DNA of 64,000 nt, taken from NCBI GenBank assembly GCA_963710495.1, contig CAVQAI010000011.1, positions 434,001 through 498,000 on the forward strand, written 5' to 3'. Position 1 is the stretch's first letter, and the number at the start of each line of letters is the position of its first letter. Source of the stretch: Bog-756 sp963710495. GTDB lineage: Bacteria; Actinomycetota; Acidimicrobiia; Acidimicrobiales; RAAP-2. The translations under genes were made by a program, and so were the position numbers. Below the pieces are notes generated by a model. The model saw nothing but the letters and a program-made list of their open reading frames with translations, made no database searches and was not told the origin of the DNA. Of the stretch, positions 35,517-45,038 are shown one piece after another.

Positions 35517-36364
35517 CCTACGGTCCCGCTTTGCTCTGCGGCCTCTTCTTCGGGCTGGGTGTTGTCGGGGTCACCACGTCCTGGTCGAAGCGGTCGTCCC
35601 TTCCGGCACCCGGGCCTTCCCGTTCTCGATTGGCCATACCCATGCGAACAATGCTTCCGCGGCTTGGACTGGCGATCGTGGCGGGTGCGGTGGCCCTACT
35701 CGTCACCGGGTGGCCGGTCGCCTTCCTGCTCGGCGCGGTGGCGGCGTACGGAGTTCCAATGCTCTTTCTCCGTACGTCGGGCTCCGTCTCGATCACCAAG
35801 ATCGAAGCCATCGCCACCTGGACCGAGATGCTGCAGGGCACCCTGGCCGCTTCGGCTGGCCTGGGGGAGGCGATCATCGCCACGTCGGCCCTGAGTCCGA
35901 CAGTGATCAGGAATGCGACCCTGAGACTTTCGGCCCGCCTGCGCTCGGGGATGCACCCGGGAGATGCCCTCATCCAGTACGCCGACGAACTGGACGACCC
36001 CTGCGCCGACCAGGTGGTGTGTGCCCTGGTCCTGGCCGTCTCCTCACGTGCCCAACGGCTGGGCGACCTGTTGGTCGCGCTGGCCGACGCAACGAGGGAG
36101 GAGGTCGCGCTTCGGCTCCGCGTCGAGACCTCCCGAGCTTCGGTGCGGAGCAGCGTGCGAACCGTGCTCGTGTTTTCGATCACGTTCGCTGTGGGGCTGA
36201 CCCTCCTTGGCCACCGCTATCTGGCCCCATTCGGCACCGGGATGGGACAGCTCGTGCTGCTGCTCGTCGGCGTGCTGTACGCATCGGGCCTGACTTTGAT
36301 GACCTCGCTGGCTCGACCACCGGCGCCCATCCGCTTGATCGGCGATGGGGTGTCGAAGCGATGA
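35513..36364 (+). CDS. tadB: Tad pilus inner-membrane platform protein TadB
   Basis: 283 residues from GTG 35513 (GTGA overlap with cpaF). N-terminal helix ALLCGLFFGLGVVGVTT, then LGLAIVAGAVALLVTG and LLGAVAAYGVPMLFL. The cytoplasmic T2SS-F domain contains WTEMLQGTLAASAGLGEAI and SGMHPGDALIQYADELDDP. C-terminal helices are SVRTVLVFSITFAVGLTLLG and LVLLLVGVLYASGLTLM. It forms the platform on which the ATPase acts. ATGA overlaps into tadC. Confidence 0.88.
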   Translation: MTYGPALLCGLFFGLGVVGVTTSWSKRSSLPAPGPSRSRLAIPMRTMLPRLGLAIVAGAVALLVTGWPVAFLLGAVAAYGVPMLFLRTSGSVSITKIEAIATWTEMLQGTLAASAGLGEAIIATSALSPTVIRNATLRLSARLRSGMHPGDALIQYADELDDPCADQVVCALVLAVSSRAQRLGDLLVALADATREEVALRLRVETSRASVRSSVRTVLVFSITFAVGLTLLGHRYLAPFGTGMGQLVLLLVGVLYASGLTLMTSLARPPAPIRLIGDGVSKR

Positions 36365-37338
36365 GTTTCGCCATCGCCGTAGGAACCCTTGTTGGGATCG
36401 GGTGCATCGGGATGATCCGCGGACTCAGATCCGAGCCGCCCACTCTTGAGACCATCGCCGCGACCCTCGATCACTGGCCGGATACCGGCGTCGCGCCCGA
36501 CAGTGCGTACGGGCCGCCCGGGCCGCCCGGTTCACCCGGACCGCCCGGACCGCCCGGTTCACCCGGCCCGCCCCGTCCACCCGGTTCACTCATCAGGACC
36601 GGAAGCGCAGCGATCGTCGAGTTCGTGAACCGGTCGGCGTTGACCAGGGGACGTTGGCGGTCGTTGGATCCCAGTTTCGCCATCACCGGGGACTCGCCCG
36701 ACCAAATTGCCTCGAACATGCTCGTTATTGGCGGGGCCGGTTTGCTCGCCCCCCCGTCACTATGGCTGGCTTCCCAGGTCGCAGGCCTGACCGCCATCCC
36801 CTTTGGGATGCCCGTTGTCGTCGCGCTCGTGGCGACGCCCATCGGCTTCGCTTCACCAGTTGTCCACCTCCTGAGCCGGGCCCGCGGGCGACGACACCAT
36901 GCACGAATAGTCGTCGGCTCCTTCGTCGACCTGGTCGTCCTGAACCTGGCGGGGGGAATGGGGATCGAGAGCGCACTCCTGAGTGCGGCTCAGGTGAGCT
37001 CGGACTGGATGGCGGAGCGCATCTCCCGATCCCTCCTGTTGGCGCGGGAGGGCGGCCGGCCGTCCTGGGTGGCGCTGAGCCTGTTGGGAGAAGAGATCGG
37101 TGTTCCTGAGTTGGTCGAACTGTCGGCGACGCTCCAACTGGCCGGGACCGAGGGTTCGCGCATCCGCCAGTCGCTCAGTGCCCGGGCTGTGGCCCTACGG
37201 CGGCACGAGCAGGCTGACGCGGAGAGCGCTGCCAACACGACCACCGAACGCCTCTTTCTCCCCGGTGCACTGCTTCTCGTCGGCTTCCTGCTGTTCGTGG
37301 GCTACCCGGCGTTCAGCCGCATAGTCGGGGGTTTCTGA
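36361..37338 (+). CDS. tadC: Tad pilus platform protein TadC with a collagen-like Gly-Pro-Pro segment
   Basis: 325 residues. An N-terminal helix is followed by an unusual run (about residues 51-76) of GPPGPPGSPGPPGPP-type triplets that I do not expect in TadC. The helix pair around LVIGGAGLLAPPSLWL and FGMPVVVALVATPIGF follows. The T2SS-F domain has VDLVVLNLAGGMGIESALL and GTEGSRIRQSLSARAVALRR, and the C-terminal helix is LPGALLLVGFLLFVGYPAF. Partner of TadB. ATGA overlap at the start; the TGA overlaps the following ATG. Confidence 0.87.
   Translation: MSFAIAVGTLVGIGCIGMIRGLRSEPPTLETIAATLDHWPDTGVAPDSAYGPPGPPGSPGPPGPPGSPGPPRPPGSLIRTGSAAIVEFVNRSALTRGRWRSLDPSFAITGDSPDQIASNMLVIGGAGLLAPPSLWLASQVAGLTAIPFGMPVVVALVATPIGFASPVVHLLSRARGRRHHARIVVGSFVDLVVLNLAGGMGIESALLSAAQVSSDWMAERISRSLLLAREGGRPSWVALSLLGEEIGVPELVELSATLQLAGTEGSRIRQSLSARAVALRRHEQADAESAANTTTERLFLPGALLLVGFLLFVGYPAFSRIVGGF
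36511..36588 (+). repeat. Collagen-like GPP/GSP-coding triplet repeat in tadC
   Basis: About 78 bp of 9-bp-periodic GGNCCGCCC units encode alternating GPP and GSP triplets. The period keeps the frame. The segment lies in the cytoplasmic or extracellular linker after the first helix. Confidence 0.85.
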
Positions 37339-37448
37339 TGGTTCCGACCCTTCCACGACCCAACGCCGTGGCCTCGAGACGAAGGAAAAGGGCTGACCTG
37401 GCAGAACCGTCCCTCGAGCACCAAGACACATCAACAAGAAAGGAAATC

Positions 37449-37643
37449 ATGATGCCCAACCAGATCGTGGCCCTCTGGACCTACCTTCGAGCCCGCACCG
37501 GAGTGCCGGGCGAATGGGATGAGAGGGGAACTGTCGTGGAGAAAGTCATCCTCACCGCGATCTTTGCCGCGCTGGCCATCGCCGTCGGCGCCATCATCGT
37601 GGCAAAGGTCACCGCCAAAACGAACTCGATCAACCTCAACTGA
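37449..37643 (+). CDS. Flp-type pilin or small membrane pilin-like protein
   Basis: 64 residues from ATG 37449, with AAAGGA five bases upstream. A short cytoplasmic leader containing DERG and an Glu precedes one hydrophobic helix (KVILTAIFAALAIAVGAIIVAKV), the layout of Flp pilins. A typical G/E-x4-Y cleavage signature is not clear, so the processing site is uncertain. The position between tadC and the pseudopilins supports the pilin role. A longer frame opens at ATG 37338 overlapping the tadC stop, but its first 37 residues look non-coding. Confidence 0.75.
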   Translation: MMPNQIVALWTYLRARTGVPGEWDERGTVVEKVILTAIFAALAIAVGAIIVAKVTAKTNSINLN

Positions 37644-38062
37644 TGACGGGTCGTGACGACCTCCGCCTTCGTCGTGCCGCATGTCGTCACCCGGAGGAGT
37701 ACGGCACCGTGGCCGTCGAGGCCGTGATCATCATCCCGGTGGTCATGCTGGTGCTGATGGTCATGGTGCAGATGGTCCTGTGGGCACAAGCCGCTCAGGT
37801 CGCCCGGCTGGCGGCATCGGAAGGGGCCAGGGCTGCAGTGTCGTCGGGAGGTGGGGCGGCCGTCGGTGCGAGCCGGGCCCAAGCGGTGTTGGCCGCATCA
37901 GGATCGGACGTCGAGTCCGCACACGCCGCGGGACAGCTCCTTCCTGGTGATCAGGTCAGTGTGACGGTGAGCGGTCAGGCTGTGTCGTTGCTTCCCTGGT
38001 TGTCTCTCCCGGTATCCGCTACCCAAGTGGGTCCGATCCAAGAATTTCGTTCATCCGGATGA
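37643..38062 (+). CDS. TadE-like pseudopilin
   Basis: 139 residues. Near the N-terminus EYGTVAVEAVIIIPVVMLVLM matches the TadE signature: a Gly-x3-Glu motif entering a hydrophobic helix. A small extracytoplasmic domain follows. TadE/F pseudopilins are processed like pilins and help assembly. The ATG shares its A with the preceding TGA, and its own stop overlaps the next ATG by four bases. Confidence 0.85.
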   Translation: MTGRDDLRLRRAACRHPEEYGTVAVEAVIIIPVVMLVLMVMVQMVLWAQAAQVARLAASEGARAAVSSGGGAAVGASRAQAVLAASGSDVESAHAAGQLLPGDQVSVTVSGQAVSLLPWLSLPVSATQVGPIQEFRSSG

Positions 38063-38481
38063 CGAAATGGAGTCGACGTGACGACCGCGGCAGCTCGACA
38101 GTCGAATTGGTGCTCCTGACGCCAGCGCTGCTCATTGTCGTTCTGACGATTGTCGCGATTGGTCGGCTCTCAGAATCGCGGCAGCAGGTAGCGGAGGCGG
38201 CCAGCGCCGGGGCCGAAGCCGCGGCCGTAGCTTCGAACGCCTCCGATGCCGTCTCAGGCGCCGAATCCGACGCGACCGCCGAGGTCTCCGGTCACCTGCG
38301 CAGTTGTGTACATCCCCTCATCGAGACGGACACGAGTCACTTCCACCCCGGTGGATTCGTAACCGTGACGGTCACGTGCGACATCGGGCTATCGGACCTG
38401 GTCATCCCCGGTCTGCCGCGGAGCACCAGCATCCGGGCGTCTTCGACCGCACCAATCGATCCCTACCGAGCAGTCGGATGA
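38059..38481 (+). CDS. TadE/TadF-like pseudopilin
   Basis: 140 residues. DDRGSSTVELVLLTPALLIVVLTIV is the TadE-type helix with Glu in the start of the hydrophobic run. The rest contains two Cys (SCVHP, TCDIG) that could form a disulfide. It is the second of two adjacent pseudopilins, as in other Tad loci. ATGA overlaps at both ends. Confidence 0.82.
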   Translation: MTKWSRRDDRGSSTVELVLLTPALLIVVLTIVAIGRLSESRQQVAEAASAGAEAAAVASNASDAVSGAESDATAEVSGHLRSCVHPLIETDTSHFHPGGFVTVTVTCDIGLSDLVIPGLPRSTSIRASSTAPIDPYRAVG

Positions 38482-38987
38482 GGCCGGTCTCGTCCGGCAG
38501 GGGCCCGGACTCAACGAGGGTCGAGACATGGCACCGCGCCCGAAGGCCAATCGGTCTCACCAGGCGGGCCCGGCAGACCCGTCAGTCTGACAACGGCTCG
38601 ATAACCGCATTCGTCGCCCTGTTATTGGTGGCGATGTTCGCGCTCATGGGACTGGTGCTCGACGGGGGCGCAGCCCTCAGCGCCCAACAGGCGGCGGTCG
38701 ACGAGGCGGAGCAGGCCGCACGGGCCGGAGCAGGCGCACTCTCTGTCGACGCTCTACGTGCCGGATCGATCCAGATCGATCAGGTGGCGGCGGTCGCGGC
38801 CGCTGAGGATTTCACCGTGGCAGCCGGCCACGCGGGCACGGCGACGGTTTCCGCCGGCGTTGTCAGGGTCGAGATCCACTACCGCATTCCCACCGACATC
38901 CTGGGCATGGTCGGGATCACGACGCTGCCGGTGTCGGCGGTGGCGACCGCGGTCGATATCGCCGGCGTCACTACGGGGTCTCCGTGA
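38478..38987 (+). CDS. TadG-like pilus assembly protein (Rce/TadG N-terminal domain)
   Basis: 169 residues. After a basic N-terminus, DNGSITAFVALLLVAMFALMG and LVLDGGAALSAQQAAVDEAE match the conserved TadG N-terminal helix and following motif. The short C-terminus lacks the von Willebrand domain of longer TadG proteins. It probably sits in the membrane with an exposed C-terminal domain. ATG 38478 overlaps the preceding stop, and its TGA overlaps the next GTG. Confidence 0.82.
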   Translation: MRPVSSGRGPDSTRVETWHRARRPIGLTRRARQTRQSDNGSITAFVALLLVAMFALMGLVLDGGAALSAQQAAVDEAEQAARAGAGALSVDALRAGSIQIDQVAAVAAAEDFTVAAGHAGTATVSAGVVRVEIHYRIPTDILGMVGITTLPVSAVATAVDIAGVTTGSP

Positions 38988-41900
38988 CTCAGTTCAGCCG
39001 GGACAAGCAACGGCGCGGCGCCCGGGCGCGCCTGAGGGCTTGGTTGTCCATTGCCGTGCTGACGGTCGTCGTCGTGGGCGTTCCCGTCATCTTGTTTACC
39101 GTCGCCAGCTCACCATTCCGGAGTGTCGGGTACTTGGTGGCCGGCAAGGCACTCACGTCTGCGCACCGAACTGATGGCCTGCAGCTGGCGACGCAGTGGT
39201 TGATACGGGGCGCGCTGCTGCTTGCGTGGATCTCATGGGCATGGGTGGCGGTGTGTGTGACTCTGGAGCTCCGATCCTGGATCACCGGTCATAGCCCCAC
39301 TCGGCTACCAGCCAGCCGGACCATACAGTCCGCAGTGGCGTGCCTGGTAGGAACGGCACTGGCGGTGTCACTGATGAGCCGTGGTGTGTCAGCGGAGAAC
39401 ATCGCATCACCCGATCGGGCCATCACGTCCCTGGGTCAGCTCCCCGTCCTGGAGGGTCCGATCCGATTGGGAGCACGCTCGCCGACCTTTGTTCCGCCGA
39501 TGACGGCTGATGTCGGAACGATCCGACTTCGTTCCGGCGGTCATGAGGAGAGCCCCGGCCGCCTGGCTTCGTCGCCGTCTGACTGGGAGCTCTCGCCTAG
39601 CGGTTTCGGCCTCAGGGAAGATGCCAGCATGATTGTGCCGCACGACCGTCGATCGCGTGAGCGGCCCGAATGGCGCGCACCGAGGGCCATCGTGTCGGAC
39701 GCCATTCTCTACCGGGTCGTTCCGCGGGACACGTTGTGGTCTATCGCTGACGAGCAGCTCGGGTCGGCTCGGCGTTGGAGGGAGCTGGCACAGCTCAACT
39801 ATGGGACCACCCAGGCCGATGGTGGTTCGTTGGGCCATGACCATTGGGTACGGCCGGGCTGGACGCTGCGGCTGCCCACCGAGACCGGAGACGCTGACGG
39901 GGCGTCGTTGGAGGCGCGAACGCCGGATGGCTCACGCCACGGGCGAGGCACGAGCGCTGGGTACGCTCACCGCTCGGATACCGTTGTCATGCCGGTATCG
40001 GGTGTCGCGGAGAGCAATGACGGCCTTTGCGCCCCTAAGGCTCGACATGCGCCCCACGCTCCAGATTCGCCGGCCACTCCGAGGCAACCCATTGTGCCGG
40101 TTGGAGTCGGTGTGGTCGGTGCAGGGGTCGCCAACATCCTGGACCGGATGAGACGGGCGCAGCAGCGTCATCGCCGAGAGGGTGCGTACATTCCTCTACC
40201 CGGCGCCGACCAACGGGCATTCGAGCAGCGGATCCGCGCCGGCGATGCGTTGAGTGTCACCCAGGATGTCGATCTGTCCCTGCGTTTCCTGGCCCACTGG
40301 CGGCGGGAGACAAGTCAACGGGCAGTGCAGATCTCGGGAGTCCTGGTCAATCCGGAGTCCATTGCGGTAGTCGTCGAGAACATGGATACCTCGGCCAAGC
40401 TTCCCGCCTCTGTAACTGTGGGGGACGACGGGCAATCCTTGCTATTTGACCGGCTCGAGCTTTTCGGCCTGGAGGAAGGCTTCCATGCCGTCGAAGCGGT
40501 TTCCGCTACCAGGTGGCCAGCAGGCGCGCAGCGCGCACCAGCGCCGGCGTTGGTGTGTGCCGGCCTCGGCGAGTCCGGAATTGTGATGATCAATCTGGAG
40601 AACCTGGGCTCGCTGGCGATACGGGGGGAGCGGGAGGCCTGTGATGCGTTCATTCGAGCGCTGGCCCTGGAGCTAGCCACCTCCTGGTGGTCAAACCAAT
40701 TCGAACTGCTGCTCGTCGGTTTCGGGGCCGAGCTCGAGCGCTTCGATCGAGTGAACTCCGATAAGGATGTGTCGGCCATCCTCAGGAAGCTGTGCGTCCG
40801 CCGCGTCCGTGGGAGCGAACAGTTGAAATCCTTCGGCTTCGATCGGTTCTACGAGGCCCGCAGCACTACCCGGTCGGATCAATGGGACCCGATTGTGGTG
40901 GTCTGCGGCCCGGCAATGGATCAGGGCGACGTGGCTTCCCTCGTCGATGCCGCCTCCGACCCCAAGACGGGAGCGGCCATCGTGTTCTGCGGAGACGAAG
41001 TCGGGGCCACCCACGAGGTGACTCTGAACGGGGCACATCATGGGGCTTGGCTCTCCGTCCTCGGCTCGATGATCCTGCCCCAACAGATCGAAATTGAGGA
41101 GCTGGCTTCGGCGTCCTCGCTGTTGGCAACGGCGGCACGGCGCGAGTCGGTGCTCTCGTCGGACGAGCCCTATGTGAGGCTGCCTATCTCCTTGCCGGCC
41201 GCGGCAGGCGGTCGGGCGGTCGACCTGTCATCCGCCATTGGAGCATCCGAAACCGAAGGCAGTCGACCCATTGGAGCCGAAGACAGCCGACCCACCACCA
41301 TCGACCAGGTCGACCAGGCCGACCAGGCGCCTGGGATCGCCACGGTCGAGGTGGCCGTGCTCGGCCCCATCGAAATCCGCGGGGCCGCCCGGGAGTTCAC
41401 GAGGGCCTGGGCCAGGGAGCTGGTCGTCTACCTCGCCATGCACCCGAACGGCGCGTCGAACGAGTCATGGGCCACCGCTCTGTGGCCGGATCGGGTCATG
41501 GCTCCTTCCAGCCTCCATTCCACTGCGTCGGTGGCACGCCGCGCCCTGGGCCAGACACGAGACGGCCAGGACCATCTACCCCGCTCACATGGTCGGCTGC
41601 AGTTGTCGAGCTCGGTGACGACGGACTGGGACCGCTTCGTGCGGCAGGCTGACTCCCCTGACCCGGCACAGTGGCGATTGGCACTCGACCTGATCCGGGG
41701 CCGGCCGTTTGAAGGATTGCGGTCGACCGACTGGCCCATCCTCGAGGGGATCGGCCCGGCGATCGAAGCGGCCGTGGTCGACCTCAGCGGTCGATCTGGC
41801 AGGTGCCTACCTGACTGCGAATAGACCGCAGGACGCGCAGTGGGCAGCTCGCAAGGGACTGCTGGTGAGTCCATACGACGAACGGCTGTACCGGATGCTG

Positions 41901-42086
41901 CTTCGAGCAGCCGACCTGGCTGGTCATCCCGCTGGCGTCGAATCGGTGATGGCCGAGCTGATCAAGCTGGTGGCAGACGAGGTCGAGCCGTTCGACTCGA
42001 TCCATCCCGCCACGGTCGATCTGTACCGATCACTCAGCCGGCGGCGGAGCATCGGTCCGGCCGCGCGCCACGGCAATGATCGGTGA
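38984..42086 (+). CDS. Large membrane protein with LysM domain and SARP/BTAD-type winged-helix C-terminus, frameshifted near the end
   Basis: About 1033 residues. Three membrane helices (about 20-40, 70-95, 110-130) precede a LysM domain (YRVVPRDTLWSIADEQLG, about residue 243). A middle region of about 400 residues (FLAHWRRETSQRAVQ to IEEL) resembles those of actinobacterial Tad-locus proteins. A winged helix starts at VAVLGPIEIRGAAREF (about 788), and the BTAD repeat domain ends the protein. The frame breaks near 41795; the next frame continues AVDLAGAYLTANRPQDAQWA. It may sense the wall and control pilus expression or assembly. GTGA overlap at the start; last gene of the operon. Confidence 0.82.
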
Positions 42087-42188
42087 GCTACGCCATCCGA
42101 CGTCCGATTCCTCCGTCAGGTCGTGGATCACGTCTCGAGCATGACGAGGCGCGCTTGTTGTGACCACCTGAGCAATCAACTCGGAACG

Positions 42189-42218
42189 CGAGGTGCACGA
42201 GCCTGATCGTGCACCTCG
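42189..42218. terminator. Bidirectional hairpin between the Tad operon and the DUF222-HNH gene
   Basis: CGAGGTGCACGA (42189-42200) pairs perfectly with TCGTGCACCTCG (42207-42218) around a 6-nt loop. It lies between two convergent genes, so it can end both transcripts. No U-tract. Confidence 0.8.
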
Positions 42219-42222
42219 TGCC

Positions 42223-43371
42223 TTATGGACTGTCGGATGGCGGCGGCCGTTGGTTCCGCAGCCGGTTGTGGAATGGGCAGCGCACGCGCCCGTTCTCCTG
42301 GGTGGTGAGGCCACCGGCGGCAAAAGGCAGGATGTGGTCGACATCGCAGTCGCAGGCCGGCTTGTCACAGTAGGGATGGGTGCACTCCCGGTCCCGCAGC
42401 TCGATGGCCCGGCGGGTGGCCCCGGTGAACAGGCGGGCCGTGGCCGAGACCTCGACCCGGCCCTCGGGCCCGAACACGGCCCGCTCGAACGAGGCCGCAT
42501 CCAGCCAGGGGAGCAGGGACCCCGGGGTGAGGGCCAGGCCCTGGGCCAGCTCGCACACCCGTCCGGTCAGTGTCGGGTAGTCCACCAGCACGCTGAACAG
42601 GGGGGCGGGGCGACGCCCACCCTCGGGAGCGGTCCGCGAGCGGGTGGCCATCTCGACCAAGGCGTCGGCCCGGCGCTGGCCCGGGGTCCGGCCGAGCTCG
42701 CCGACCGCCGGGTCCCGTCCGAGCTCGGTGCGGGCCTCGGCCCAGTCGGCCTCGAACAGCTGGCGCTCGAGGCGTTCGAGCTCCCCGCCGACGATGGCCC
42801 CGGCGATGGGGTCGAGGGTGATCTTGCCCAGCCACCGGCCGCCAAAGCTGGCCTCGAGGTACACGTCACGCCGGGCGCGGGCCGCCTCGGCCTGCTCCTC
42901 GGTGCCGTCGGGGTCGGCCAACTGCTCCCAGTAGGCGGTGGCCCGGACGAAGGACTCGTAGCGGAGGGTGCGGGCCTGGTCGACCAGCATCGATTCGTCC
43001 CGGTGCAGGGCCGCCTCGGTGGCCGACCGGCCCAAGGCGGCGATGGTGTCCACGTGGGCCCCGGTGATCTCCCCGGCCGACCAGGCCTTCTCACAGGCGG
43101 GGAGCTGGCGCAGCCGGCGACCCCGGCTCACCAGACGCCGGGCCTGACCCTTCGGGAGCCGGCACCGGGTGGCGAGCCAGGCCGCCGCCGTCTGGGCCCC
43201 GTCGGGGGCCCAGGCCCCGGAGGCATCGAAGGCGGCCGCCGCCGTGGTCACGAAGGCCTCGAGGCGGGCCAGCTCACGCTGGAGGAGCTCCATCGACTCC
43301 CCATCGGCCCAGGCGGCCGGGCCCGACCCGACCAACCGGTCAATCGACGAGGAGAGGGCCTCGAGTTCCAT
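42223..43371 (-). CDS. DUF222 domain HNH endonuclease-like protein
   Basis: 382 residues from ATG 43371. The N-terminal DUF222 region includes ELARLEAFVTTAAAAFDASG and LSRGRRLRQLPACEKAW-like helices. The C-terminal HNH domain has RDRECTHPYCDKPACDCDVDHI followed by ENGRVRCPFHNRLR, giving Cys ligands and the catalytic HNH-type His/Asn. Actinobacterial genomes carry many such genes, often linked to 13E12-type repeats; their role is unclear. The upstream reading to 43518 has no family similarity. Confidence 0.87.
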   Translation of the reverse strand: MELEALSSSIDRLVGSGPAAWADGESMELLQRELARLEAFVTTAAAAFDASGAWAPDGAQTAAAWLATRCRLPKGQARRLVSRGRRLRQLPACEKAWSAGEITGAHVDTIAALGRSATEAALHRDESMLVDQARTLRYESFVRATAYWEQLADPDGTEEQAEAARARRDVYLEASFGGRWLGKITLDPIAGAIVGGELERLERQLFEADWAEARTELGRDPAVGELGRTPGQRRADALVEMATRSRTAPEGGRRPAPLFSVLVDYPTLTGRVCELAQGLALTPGSLLPWLDAASFERAVFGPEGRVEVSATARLFTGATRRAIELRDRECTHPYCDKPACDCDVDHILPFAAGGLTTQENGRVRCPFHNRLRNQRPPPSDSP

Positions 43372-43474
43372 GGACCCAGTCCACCACCCCGGTGTGACGC
43401 CTTCGGGCCCTGAGGAACGGGTCCCCGGCCATCCTCTGGCACCGGGATCGCAGGCCGCCGACCCCGGGACGACC

Positions 43475-43507
43475 CGGTGAGCGACCGGTGAGCGACCGGT
43501 GAGCGAT
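43475..43507. repeat. 11-bp tandem repeat (x3) upstream of the DUF222-HNH gene
   Basis: Units CGGTGAGCGAC, CGGTGAGCGAC and CGGTGAGCGAT are contiguous. They lie about 100 bp upstream of the leftward start at 43371 and may hold binding sites for a regulator. The surrounding 285 bp (43372-43655) contain no gene. Confidence 0.85.
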
Positions 43508-43655
43508 CGGAGGCCCATGAATGTCCCGCTGTCACAACCGGATGCAACGATTGGCAGGCATCAGGAAGGATCGTTGCTTGGTCCCTCGTGCCTTGTTGGA
43601 CTGGGATCCGAGCCCAGTCGTTTGATTCCTCGTCGACCCCGTGTCGAGCGGAGAG

Positions 43656-44690
43656 TCAGAGGACCAGTTCGGCCATCATCTGAAGGGTTTCGGAATTGCC
43701 CGCCACGAGGAGGGTGGTTGCGATGGACTCGCGCCAGCCCTCGAGGTCGTCGCGGATCTTCTCCTTCGGACCGATCAGGGCGGTGTCCTCGATGAGCGAG
43801 GTGGGGACGGCGGCGGTGGCCTCGTCTTTGTGACCGGCCAGGTAGAGCTCCTGGATCTTGCTGGCCTCGGCTTCGTAACCCATGCGGGCGAACACGTCGA
43901 AGTGGAAGTTCATCGACTTTGCACCCATGCCCCCGATATAGAGGGCGATGGACGGTCGCATCATGTCGGCTGCTCGCTCGATGTCGTCATCGACGATTGT
44001 CGGGGCGAATGCGATCACCTCGAATTCTTCGGCCGTATGCCGGGCGCCGGGCCTACCAAACCCTTCGGCCAGCGCGGGCTCGAAGGCCTTGACCGCATTG
44101 GGGGAGAAGAAGATCGGGAACCATCCGTCGGCGATCTCGGCGGCCAGGGCGACGTTCTTCGGTCCCTCGGCGCCCAAGATGATCGGGACGTCCTTCCGCA
44201 ACGGGTGCACGATGGACTTGAGGGGCTTTCCCAGGCCGGTGCCGCCGGGGTAGGGGAGCGGGTAATGGGGACCGTCGTTGGTGACCGGCCCCTCGCGGGC
44301 CAGGACTTGGCGGACGATGTCGACGTACTCGACGGTCCGGGCCAACGGCTTCTCGAAGGACTGGCCGTACCAGCCCTCCACCACTTGAGGACCGGACACG
44401 CCGAGACCGAGGACGAACCGACCGCCCGACAGGTGGTCGAGGGTGAGGGCGGCCATGGCCATGGCGGTGGGTGTCCGAGCCGACAGCTGGCAGAGGGCCG
44501 TGCCCAGCCGGACCCGGCTCGTCCGTGAGCCGAGCCAGCTGAGGGGGGTCAGGGCGTCCGAGCCGTAGGCCTCGGCCGTCCAGACCGAATCGAAGCCCAG
44601 CCTCTCGGCTTCGGCGACCAGCTCGGGTGCATCGGCAGGGGGACCGGAGCCCCAATAGCCGAGTTGCAGTCCGAGCAACATGTCCTTCAT
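43656..44690 (-). CDS. LLM-class F420-dependent oxidoreductase
   Basis: 344 residues; GGAGGACGCC precedes the ATG. The luciferase-like barrel shows LGLQLGYWGSGPP, DSVWTAEAYGSDALTPLSWL, RVRLGTALCQLSARTP and GRFVLGLGVSGPQVVEGWYG, then PIILGAEGPKNVALAAE. These match the Rv3520c-like family (TIGR03559) of F420-linked enzymes. The substrate is unknown. It is divergent from the permease gene. Confidence 0.9.
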   Translation of the reverse strand: MKDMLLGLQLGYWGSGPPADAPELVAEAERLGFDSVWTAEAYGSDALTPLSWLGSRTSRVRLGTALCQLSARTPTAMAMAALTLDHLSGGRFVLGLGVSGPQVVEGWYGQSFEKPLARTVEYVDIVRQVLAREGPVTNDGPHYPLPYPGGTGLGKPLKSIVHPLRKDVPIILGAEGPKNVALAAEIADGWFPIFFSPNAVKAFEPALAEGFGRPGARHTAEEFEVIAFAPTIVDDDIERAADMMRPSIALYIGGMGAKSMNFHFDVFARMGYEAEASKIQELYLAGHKDEATAAVPTSLIEDTALIGPKEKIRDDLEGWRESIATTLLVAGNSETLQMMAELVL

Positions 44691-45038
44691 GGCGTCCTCC
44701 CTGGAAACTGATCCCCGACCCTAGCGTCGGCTCCAGAGGTCGCCCATTCGGAATTCCTGCCTCGGCCCGCCATCGGAGCAGCATCTCGAGCGATCCCGAT
44801 CGCCTACTGTGAGGCTCGGAGGGTCGTGTCGCCGTCTATGTCGGCACGCCTCAGCGCCGACACGCCAAGGACCGATCGACAGCCAGCCAGGAGTTCGGGG
44901 TTGGGCCTACGAATGTCACATTGGGCTGCCCCAATGCAACGAGGACAACTCGCAGCCACTACGAGTAGCTCGCCACCAGTCGCAATCAACAAGGCCACAG
45001 ACAACGAGAAGGGTCCACGAGGAGGCGGTCGAAGCGCC
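44691..45038. other. Divergent intergenic region between an LLM oxidoreductase and the NCS1 permease
   Basis: About 350 bp with no supported gene. A frame in line with the permease opens at 44826, but its first 70 residues show no family similarity and are Ser/Arg-rich, so I leave them out. CGTGTCG near 44824 and CGACACG near 44861 are loosely symmetrical. The promoters of both genes must lie here. Confidence 0.45.

Noticed and set aside
44826..45038. 71-residue N-terminal extension of the permease
   Set aside because: Low-complexity Ser/Arg-rich reading without family similarity; the NCS1 signature begins soon after ATG 45039.
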